Shown here in pieces: positions 28,082 to 34,317 of a stretch of DNA of 64,000 nt (the first letter of the stretch is position 1; the number at the start of each line of letters is the position of its first letter). This stretch comes from Actinomycetota bacterium (GTDB lineage: Bacteria; Actinomycetota; Acidimicrobiia; Acidimicrobiales; JAJPHE01). The stretch covers positions 20,471 through 84,470 of the forward strand of contig DAHUYE010000016.1 of the NCBI GenBank assembly GCA_027315345.1. Direction: 5' to 3'. The notes beneath the pieces were generated by a model. The model saw nothing but the letters and a program-made list of their open reading frames with translations. It was not told where the DNA came from and made no database searches. The position numbers and the translations under genes are program-made.

Positions 28082-28136
28082 TGGTCCTATTGTAGCCGGG
28101 TATGGTCCATTTAGGACCAGACAATCACGAGTGATT
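28082..28136 (-). promoter_or_regulatory. palindromic promoter/operator of the two-gene operon
   Basis: On the minus strand the -10 box TACAAT (28094-28089) lies 7 bases before the GTG, a leaderless arrangement. Upstream are a perfect palindrome TGGTCC-ATTTA-GGACCA (28103-28119), a third half-site TGGTCC at 28082-28087, and a second perfect palindrome AATCAC-GA-GTGATT (28123-28136). The -35 position falls in the first palindrome, which suits repression. Confidence 0.65.
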
Positions 28137-28323
28137 CTTAGTCTCGACCGGCCGACCAGGGGCCCAGCCGACCTGTCCCCGAAGATCGCCCTGGAGAACC
28201 CACCTGCCCTGAAACGCCGGCTGGCGGGCACCCTCTCGGTGACCGATGTCTGTGGAGGCGAAGGTCGTCGCGTCGCGTGCCCTGACCGGAACCCCTCGAC
28301 ACCCCCTTGGGCCGAATCGCATT

Positions 28324-28365
28324 CAAGAGGTAGAGGGTTCGATCCCCTTGGCCTCCACCGAGAAC
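28324..28365 (+). repeat. attR-like direct repeat (copy of tRNA-Ala 3' end)
   Basis: Matches 25566-25607 at 41 of 42 positions. No 5' half of the tRNA precedes it, so it is not a functional tRNA. The 85 bp after it lead into the aldolase gene. Confidence 0.88.
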
Positions 28366-28449
28366 CTTGATTGGCTCGCTTCGACGGTGTAGTGATGGCT
28401 TGGGCCGATACCCTCCCGATGAGGGATCACAGCGAGAGACGAGGTAGAG

Positions 28450-29118
28450 ATGGACTCCGACATGGTGGCCCAGGTCATCGACGTAGCCAACCGGGTCGTG
28501 GCCTCCGGGGCCATCTCGGCCAATGGCCACGGCAACGTCAGCCTCCGCGTCCCCGGGGAGGACGAGATGTATTTCACGGGAGGGCCGTCCTTACGGAACC
28601 ACCTGCCGGAAGCGGTGGTGCGAGTCGGTCTTGACGGCGCTCTCCGGGAGGGCCAGCTCCCCCCGATTCAGGCAGCTGTGGTCGCCATGCACACCGCCAT
28701 GTACGCCGACCAGCCTGACGTCGGTTGTGTACTGCACACCCACTCTCCCTACGCCACCGCCTATGCCGTCGCTCACCGGCCCATCGGCTGCTGGATCGAG
28801 GCTCTGGCCATGTTCGGCCTCCCCGAGGGCGTGCCGGTGGCGGCCTACGGGCCCCGGGGATCCGATCACGCCGTGGCCAACATCCGGGCCGCGGTCGTAC
28901 CCGGCGTTCCCGCCGTACTCCTGGCCAACCACGGTGTGTTGGTCTTCCACCGCACGCCCGACCTGGCCATTACCGTCGGCGGCATCGTGGAGGAGGCCGC
29001 TCAGGCCGGCATCCGCAGCACGCCCATCGGGGGAGCCGTCGAGATTCCTGCCGGGATGAAGGAGGCGGCGCTGCAGAGAGCCATGGCCTTCGAACAGAAG
29101 GGCGTAGCCGCCCGCTGA
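28450..29118 (+). CDS. class II aldolase/adducin family protein
   Basis: 222 residues of the L-fuculose-phosphate aldolase fold. The signature SANGHGNVSLRVPGEDEMYF, the zinc His pair in VLHTHSPYATAYAVA and a third His in LLANHGVLVF are present. Characterised members cleave sugar phosphates; this one cannot be assigned a substrate. GAGGTAGAG just before the ATG is a plausible ribosome-binding site. It is the first chromosomal gene after the islet. Confidence 0.87.
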   Translation: MDSDMVAQVIDVANRVVASGAISANGHGNVSLRVPGEDEMYFTGGPSLRNHLPEAVVRVGLDGALREGQLPPIQAAVVAMHTAMYADQPDVGCVLHTHSPYATAYAVAHRPIGCWIEALAMFGLPEGVPVAAYGPRGSDHAVANIRAAVVPGVPAVLLANHGVLVFHRTPDLAITVGGIVEEAAQAGIRSTPIGGAVEIPAGMKEAALQRAMAFEQKGVAAR

Positions 29119-29201
29119 GCCGGCTGCGCTCCGGCGTCAGCGGACCAACCGGACAGGCAGCCCGATAGCCGACCCGGTCCCCCCGGCCGTATTGTGCGGC
29201 G

Positions 29202-29534
29202 GTGGCTGATGCCCGAGAGGTAGCCGAGCGATACGTTGCTCTGGTGAACGCCCGGCAGCTGGATGCGGTGGTGGACCTGTTCGAGCCGGACGCCGTCATC
29301 AACAGTTCCGCCGGGGTCACGGTTACCGGTCATGAGGAGATCCGTTCCTTCTACCGCGACTCCGTGTTCGCGTCCGGGACCCGGCTCGAGATCCGGGCCT
29401 TCATCGATGACGGAACCAGGTGCTGCATGGAAATCTGGAACCGCGGCGCCGACGGCTCCTCCGTGCAGGTCGCGGACCTCTTCACCGTGAACCCGGACGG
29501 CCGCGTCAGCCTTCTGATCGCCTACCGGCGCTGA
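29202..29534 (+). CDS. SnoaL/NTF2-like domain protein
   Basis: A 110-residue cone-shaped fold protein: AREVAERYVALVNARQLDAV, DLFEPDAVINSSAGVTVTGH, EEIRSFYRDSVF, and the closing VADLFTVNPDGRVSLLIAYRR. Such proteins can be isomerases, cyclases or binding proteins; nothing here tells which. The GTG at 29202 is the start. Confidence 0.8.
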   Translation: MADAREVAERYVALVNARQLDAVVDLFEPDAVINSSAGVTVTGHEEIRSFYRDSVFASGTRLEIRAFIDDGTRCCMEIWNRGADGSSVQVADLFTVNPDGRVSLLIAYRR

Positions 29535-29759
29535 GCCGCCGGCCGGCCAGGCCGGGTTGTCCCGCACAATGCTCTTTCGCCCGACCACTGTCGAGGGCTC
29601 CCGGGTGGTGACTTCGGTCACCTCCTCAAGGTTTCGGCCTCAGATGCCGATACCAGGTGGTTAGCCCGTTAGAGGGACGCTTGGTTTGGGCTGGACGGCC
29701 CCTCAGCCGTCACCCGTACAGGCTCGACGCCACCTCCTACCCGCCTCAAGAGGAGCGTC
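29535..29759 (+). other. leader region of the ice-binding protein gene, possibly structured
   Basis: 225 bp without a gene. It holds a stable hairpin GGTGAC-TTCG-GTCACC (29607-29622), then CGGC/GCCG around CTCAGAT near 29636-29650, and further possible pairing ACCA/TGGT enclosing CCC/GGG (about 29652-29684). It looks like a folded 5' leader. I could not match it to a known riboswitch. Confidence 0.4.
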
Positions 29760-30941
29760 ATGCCCGTCCCCCGAGCCACCCGCCAGGCCAGACCGGCCGC
29801 CCGGACCGCCCGCGTCTCTCGGAGGCACCCGGGCTACCTCGCCCTGCCCCTGGGCGCCGCCCTCACCACGGCGGCCCTCCTGGTGGTTGGGTCGGGCGCC
29901 GATGCCGCCCAGGGCCCGGTCGGGCTGGGCACCGCCGCCAGCTTCGCCGTGCTGGCCGGAGCCGGCATCAGCAATACCGGCCCCACCGTCATCGACGGGG
30001 ACACCGGCAGTTTCCCCACCCCCACCGAGACCGGCTTCAACACCGTCGTCCAGACCGGGACCAACCACGGCGGGGACGCCGTGACCCAGCAGGCCAAGAC
30101 CGACCTGGGCACCGCCTACACCGATGCGGCCGGACGCCTCCCGGTCAGCACCGTTCCGGTGGAACTGGGCGGCACCACCCTCATCCCCGGCGTCTACCAG
30201 TCGGCGGCCGGCACTTTCGGCCTGACCGGCACCGTGACCCTCAATGCCCAGGGCAACCCGGCCGCCGAGTTCGTGTTCCAGGCCGCTTCGACCCTCATCA
30301 CCGCCTCCAACAGTTCGGTCCGCCTCGTCAACGGTGCCAGCCCGTGCAACGTGGTGTGGCAGGTGGGCAGCTCAGCCACTTTCGGCACCGGGACCCAGTT
30401 CGCCGGAGACGTCCTGGCCTACACCTCGATCACCGCCGATACCGGAGCCAGCTTCCAGGGCCGGCTGCTGGCCGAGAACGGCGCCGTCACCCTCGACACC
30501 AACACCGTCGACAACGCCAGCTGCACGTCACCCCCGGTGACCACCTCGACCACCTCGACCTCCACCAGCACTACCTCGACCTCCACCAGCACTACCTCGA
30601 CTAGCACTACCAGCACCACCCTTCCCGCCGCCGTCAAGACCACGGGCGGGAGCGGGACCGCACCGACGGTTCCGACCGGATCAGCCCGTCCCACCACCCC
30701 GGCCAGCTCGGCCGGACCCGCTGGCGCCACACCGCTGGTTGGCGGCGGGACAGGAACCGCCGGCAGCAAGGGCGCCGCCTCCAGTAGTGCCGGCTTCAAC
30801 TCGGGCGGTACGCCGGCCGGTCAGCTGACCGGTCTGCCGTTCACCGGTGCGCCGGTGCGCCCGCTGGCCGAGACCGCCCTGGCCCTCTTGGCCGCGGGCG
30901 CGGTGGCGATGCGGGCCGGCCGGCGCCGCCGGGTCAGCTGA
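29760..30941 (+). CDS. ice-binding family (DUF3494) surface protein with LPFTG anchor
   Basis: 393 residues, secreted. A basic leader and hydrophobic core (YLALPLGAALTTAALLVVG) precede an Ala-x-Ala site near 50. The DUF3494 beta-solenoid spans about 53-256: PVGLGTAASFAVLAGAGISN, TLIPGVYQSAAGTFGLTGTV, NVVWQVGSSATFGTGTQFAG. A Thr/Ser stalk of TSTSTT repeats follows, then LPFTG, a hydrophobic helix and a basic tail, which is a sortase-type cell-wall signal. Family members bind ice or act as adhesins. Whether this one binds ice is not shown by the sequence. Confidence 0.88.
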   Translation: MPVPRATRQARPAARTARVSRRHPGYLALPLGAALTTAALLVVGSGADAAQGPVGLGTAASFAVLAGAGISNTGPTVIDGDTGSFPTPTETGFNTVVQTGTNHGGDAVTQQAKTDLGTAYTDAAGRLPVSTVPVELGGTTLIPGVYQSAAGTFGLTGTVTLNAQGNPAAEFVFQAASTLITASNSSVRLVNGASPCNVVWQVGSSATFGTGTQFAGDVLAYTSITADTGASFQGRLLAENGAVTLDTNTVDNASCTSPPVTTSTTSTSTSTTSTSTSTTSTSTTSTTLPAAVKTTGGSGTAPTVPTGSARPTTPASSAGPAGATPLVGGGTGTAGSKGAASSSAGFNSGGTPAGQLTGLPFTGAPVRPLAETALALLAAGAVAMRAGRRRRVS

Positions 30942-30984
30942 GCCGACCCGGGGCCACCATGGCCACCGGACCAGCGCCGGGAGA

Positions 30985-31371
30985 TCAGGCCAGCAGCCGA
31001 TCCAGCAGATCGATGACCGCCCCGGGTCCACACAGCTTGGGCACGGCTGCCACCGCGCCGGCCGCCTCGGCCCGCGCACCCAGGCTGTGGGGATCGGCGG
31101 CCGAGAACATCACCACCCGGCTGCGGGGGCTGGCCAGGAGGATGGCCTGGACCACCCCGGCGCCGTCGAGGCCAGGCCCGAATCCCTCCAGGATGACGAC
31201 CTCCGGCTGGACCATGGCGGCCGCTTCTGCCGCCCCGGAGCGGGCGCAGGCCTCCGTCACCTGATGTCCCTGCCCGGTCAGGGCGAGCCGGAGCAGGAAG
31301 CGCATGTCCGGACAGTCATCCACGACCAGCAATCGCACCGAGTATCCACCCTTCCCGTCCGTCCCGGCCAT
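30985..31371 (-). CDS. receiver-domain protein without the phospho-acceptor Asp
   Basis: 128 residues, a lone receiver domain. It keeps the acidic pair D18-D19 in LLVVDDCPDM, the Ser in VVMFSA (S90) and the Lys in VPKLCG (K112). The phospho-acceptor position, normally D, is E62 in VVILEGFGPGLDG. Such Asp-to-Glu changes can mimic phosphorylation or mark a pseudo-receiver. There is no output domain. I chose ATG at 31371; a GTG at 31338 (VRLLVVDD) is also possible. Confidence 0.75.
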   Translation of the reverse strand: MAGTDGKGGYSVRLLVVDDCPDMRFLLRLALTGQGHQVTEACARSGAAEAAAMVQPEVVILEGFGPGLDGAGVVQAILLASPRSRVVMFSAADPHSLGARAEAAGAVAAVPKLCGPGAVIDLLDRLLA

Positions 31372-31415
31372 ACCTTGAACCGTGGTCGACACGGGTAATC
31401 CTGATGTCTGGACGC

Positions 31416-31475
31416 TTTGTCGACAATCAGCACTAAGGGTCATTTGTCCTGGTCATTAGTGACTAAAGCGACAAA
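31416..31475. promoter_or_regulatory. nested inverted repeats in a divergent promoter region
   Basis: TTTGTCG (31416-31422) faces CGACAAA (31469-31475), and inside them CACTAA (31431-31436) faces TTAGTG (31456-31461), all centred near 31446. The region is AT-richer than its flanks and lies between the receiver gene and the 31487 gene. A shared operator is possible. Confidence 0.45.
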
Positions 31476-31486
31476 TTGGACCAAGG

Positions 31487-31879
31487 ATGGGCCGTTACCC
31501 TTGGAGGATGCACCAGCGCTGGTTGAGCCGACGGGCCCTGCTGCTCCATCTGGCCGTCCTGGTGGTGGCCCCGGCCTGCCTGGCCGCCTTCTGGTGGCAG
31601 CTGCTCCGGGCCCTGGGAGGTAACGACCTGTCCTGGGCCTACTGCTTCGAATGGCCCATCTTCTCGGTTCTGGCCGTGGTCGGATGGTGGCAGCTGATCC
31701 ATGACGATGGCGGCGCCCCGGCCGAACGGCATCGTCGGGCCGGGGCGGTGGAGAGGGAGCCGGTCTCGCCCCTGGTGCCCCAGTGGCGCGATGACCCCGA
31801 GGATCAGGAGCTGGCCGCCTACAACCGCTGGCTGGGTGAACTCGCTTCCTCCGGGCGGCGCAAGACGTGGCGCCCGTGA
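31487..31879 (+). CDS. membrane protein, unknown function
   Basis: 130 residues with two hydrophobic helices, ALLLHLAVLVVAPACLAAFWW and FEWPIFSVLAVVGWWQL, joined by a short loop with aromatic residues, then a hydrophilic tail ending LAAYNRWLGELASSGRRK. The YNRWL pattern near the end resembles small actinobacterial proteins found next to DUF3817 genes. An internal ATG at 31508 is an alternative start. It overlaps the DUF3817 gene by 13 bp. Confidence 0.7.
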   Translation: MGRYPWRMHQRWLSRRALLLHLAVLVVAPACLAAFWWQLLRALGGNDLSWAYCFEWPIFSVLAVVGWWQLIHDDGGAPAERHRRAGAVEREPVSPLVPQWRDDPEDQELAAYNRWLGELASSGRRKTWRP

Positions 31880-32223
31880 CCGGCATCTCCGGGGCGCTGC
31901 TGCGCTACCGGATCATGGCCTACACGGTCGGGGTCGGCCTGGCCGTCCTGGTTTTCATCGGCATGCCGTTGCAGTACCTGGCCCACACCAAGTCGGTGGT
32001 GGCCGTGGTCGGGCCCATCCACGGCTTTCTCTACATCGTCTACCTGGCCGCCGCCCTGGACATGGCCCGGCGCTGCCGCTTCACCCTGGTTCAGATGGCC
32101 GCCATGATCGGGGCCGGCCTGGTGCCGTTGCTGGCCTTCGTGATCGAGCACATCGTCACCGCCCGGGTGCGCTCCCGGTTTCCAGAGACCGTGTCCCCCC
32201 GGGACGGCTCACTGCGAACCTGA
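31867..32223 (+). CDS. DUF3817 domain membrane protein
   Basis: 118 residues with three or four hydrophobic helices and the DUF3817 pattern: LLRYRIMAYTVGVGLAVLVF, PIHGFLYIVYLAAALDMARR and AGLVPLLAFVIEHIVTARVR. Function is unknown for the family. It starts at GTG 31867 within the end of the previous gene, and its own end overlaps the convergent HtrA gene by 15 bp. Confidence 0.82.
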   Translation: MAPVTGISGALLRYRIMAYTVGVGLAVLVFIGMPLQYLAHTKSVVAVVGPIHGFLYIVYLAAALDMARRCRFTLVQMAAMIGAGLVPLLAFVIEHIVTARVRSRFPETVSPRDGSLRT

Positions 32224-33465
32224 CGGCGCCGTTCCCAGCGTCACGCTGATGTTGAGCAGTTTGGGACCGCGGTAGACCCCGAGGGTCACCGTCTGGCCCG
32301 GGTTGTATCCCCGCAGGTCCTGGGTCAGGTCGTCCCAGGCGGCCACGCCCGAGCCGTCCAGGCTGACGATCACGTCCCCGGGTTGGATGCCGGCCCGGGC
32401 CGCCGGGGTGTTGGGTCCCACCGTCTCGACCAGGGCCCCGGTGCTCGGGGTGAGCCCGTAGTCCTGCTGCTGCTGGGGTGTCTCGTCCCCTCCCTGGATA
32501 CCGAGGTAGGCACGGGGCAGGCTCACGGTGCCGCCCTTGCGCAGGAGTGGAACCAGATGGGTGATGGTGTCTGCCGGTATGGCGAAGCCGATGTTCTGGG
32601 CCTGGGCGCTGCCGGCGTTGACGGCCTCGTCGGAGTTCATCCCGATGACCTGGCCCTGGGAGTTGACCAGCGGACCACCGGAGTTGCCGGGGTTTATGGC
32701 AGCGTCGGTCTGGAGGAGGTTGGCCAGGGTGATGGTGGCTCCGCTGTTTGGGTCCTGGGTGGTCAGGCCCCGGCCCTCGGCTGAGATGATGCCGGCCGTG
32801 ACGGTCGGGCCCCCGGACAGACCCAGGGCGTTGCCGATGGCCACCACGCCGTCACCGACCTTGACCGCCGCCGAGCGCCCGAAGCTCACCGTGGGCAGAC
32901 CCGACTCCCCGGAGATCTGGATCAGGGCCACGTCATCGGAAGGATCGGTGCCGATGACCTTGGCCGGCAGGTCCTTGGCCGAACCGTTGAGGTTGACGGT
33001 GATGCTGGAAGCCCCGCTGACGACGTGGTTGTTGGTCACGATCTGGCCGTCAGAGGCGATGATCATACCGGTGCCCTCGTCCAGGGAGGTTTGGGTGCCT
33101 CCTCCACCGAAGCCGAAGAATCCCCCACCGGCCGGGCTCTGGACGACCACGGTGGACTTGATGGTCACTACCGCCGGCAGGACCTTGGCCAGGATGGCCT
33201 GGATGTCCGCCGGCCGCTGATTGATCAGGCTGGTATTACCGGAAAACTTCTCCACCACCGTCTGACCCCCGCCCCCCGATGAAGTCCGGGCGACCAGGGC
33301 CCCGACCCCCGCCCCGATCAGGGCCGCCACCAGGGCGACGGCCAGGGTGGCCCGTGCTCCCCAGGCCGGCGGGTCCGGGCGGGCCGGCGGCGGCGGGGGT
33401 GGCGGCGCGGACCAGACCGGTTCGATGGGGAGCCAGGCCGTTTCTTGCTCGCTCATATCGTCCAT
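32209..33465 (-). CDS. membrane-anchored HtrA/DegP-like serine protease with PDZ domain
   Basis: 418 residues. A Pro-rich cytoplasmic start is followed by one membrane helix (about 39-60). The trypsin-like domain has H147 in VTNNHVVS, D178 in DPSDDVALI and S262 in NPGNSGGPL. A C-terminal PDZ domain begins near 325 (AYLGIQGG, ARAGIQPGDVIVSLDG). I chose ATG at 33465 because AAGGGG lies 7 bases upstream. It follows the L,D-transpeptidase gene by 11 bp. It probably handles misfolded envelope proteins. Confidence 0.92.
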   Translation of the reverse strand: MDDMSEQETAWLPIEPVWSAPPPPPPPARPDPPAWGARATLAVALVAALIGAGVGALVARTSSGGGGQTVVEKFSGNTSLINQRPADIQAILAKVLPAVVTIKSTVVVQSPAGGGFFGFGGGGTQTSLDEGTGMIIASDGQIVTNNHVVSGASSITVNLNGSAKDLPAKVIGTDPSDDVALIQISGESGLPTVSFGRSAAVKVGDGVVAIGNALGLSGGPTVTAGIISAEGRGLTTQDPNSGATITLANLLQTDAAINPGNSGGPLVNSQGQVIGMNSDEAVNAGSAQAQNIGFAIPADTITHLVPLLRKGGTVSLPRAYLGIQGGDETPQQQQDYGLTPSTGALVETVGPNTPAARAGIQPGDVIVSLDGSGVAAWDDLTQDLRGYNPGQTVTLGVYRGPKLLNISVTLGTAPSGSQ

Positions 33466-33476
33466 CCAATCACCCC

Positions 33477-34310
33477 TTACGGGGTGATGGTCACCGGCGT
33501 CCCCACCGGGAGGACCTTGACCAGAACCAGCAGCTGGGGATTGTCCAGGCGGATGCAGCCGTGGCTGGCGCTGGTGCCGATCACCCACGGTTCGTCGGTT
33601 CCGTGGATGGCGATCTGTCCCGGCCCCCCGTCGAACTCGGTATAGGTGTTGGAGAAATCCGACAGGCCGAAGGCGTAGGGCCCGTAGGCGCCGTTGGGAT
33701 CGTTCGAGGCCACCAGCTCCGTGACATAAAACTGGCCCGTCGGCGTCGGACTGGCGGCGTTACCCACCGCCACCTCATGGGTCTGGATCAGACGGCCGGC
33801 CTGGTAGAGGTCCAGGACGTGGGCATTGAGATGGACCACCACTTCGAAGTCGTCGCTGTAGAGGCGGACCTCGGACGCCTGGATCCAGCCGTTGGCCCCG
33901 TTGGGTCGCTGGGGCAGCAGGACATTGAGCCAGTTGCCCACCGCCGACTGGACCAGGAATACCAGCGGCGCCCCGAGGCTGTTGGGGTTGGCCAGGGTGG
34001 CGCTGGGGGTCCCAGCCGCCGGCGTCGGATAGACCGTCGCCTCCGGGCCTTTGACGTAGGCCACGGCCCGGTCTCCGGCCGGCAGCGTGTTGAGCTCGTC
34101 CTCGGCCGTCTGAGGCTTGGGGCTGGTGGTGGTGGTCGAGGCCGGCGCCGAAGTGACCTCGGTGTAGTGGGTCACGGCTGAGCCGATCGCCCCCGCCGGC
34201 CGGGCCCAGGGGTCGGCTCGCCACACCAGGGCTCCCACGCCCATGGCCAGGAGGGCCGCCACCGCGCCAGCGCCCATCATCAGAGCCCGCCGGCTCGGTC
34301 CCGCCGCCAC
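33477..34310 (-). CDS. L,D-transpeptidase (YkuD domain)
   Basis: About 277 residues. One N-terminal membrane helix (MMGAGAVAALLAMGVGALVW), a Thr/Ser-rich stretch, an SH3-like segment with NGWIQASEVRLY, then the YkuD catalytic domain: SPTPTGQFYVTELV and IAIHGT, and the active site SASHGCIRLDN with His and Cys. It should form 3-3 cross-links or attach proteins to peptidoglycan. The GTG at 34310, 8 bp after the GH3 stop, is preferred; ATG at 34280 is possible. The long upstream frame is antisense-free shadow of GH3. Confidence 0.88.
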   Translation of the reverse strand: MAAGPSRRALMMGAGAVAALLAMGVGALVWRADPWARPAGAIGSAVTHYTEVTSAPASTTTTSPKPQTAEDELNTLPAGDRAVAYVKGPEATVYPTPAAGTPSATLANPNSLGAPLVFLVQSAVGNWLNVLLPQRPNGANGWIQASEVRLYSDDFEVVVHLNAHVLDLYQAGRLIQTHEVAVGNAASPTPTGQFYVTELVASNDPNGAYGPYAFGLSDFSNTYTEFDGGPGQIAIHGTDEPWVIGTSASHGCIRLDNPQLLVLVKVLPVGTPVTITP

Positions 34311-34317
34311 CCCGTCC

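Noticed and set aside
29600..29700. c-di-GMP (GEMM-I) riboswitch before the ice-binding gene
   Set aside because: Only GGGACGC recalls the consensus; the expected GCAAACC and AAAGCC segments are absent.
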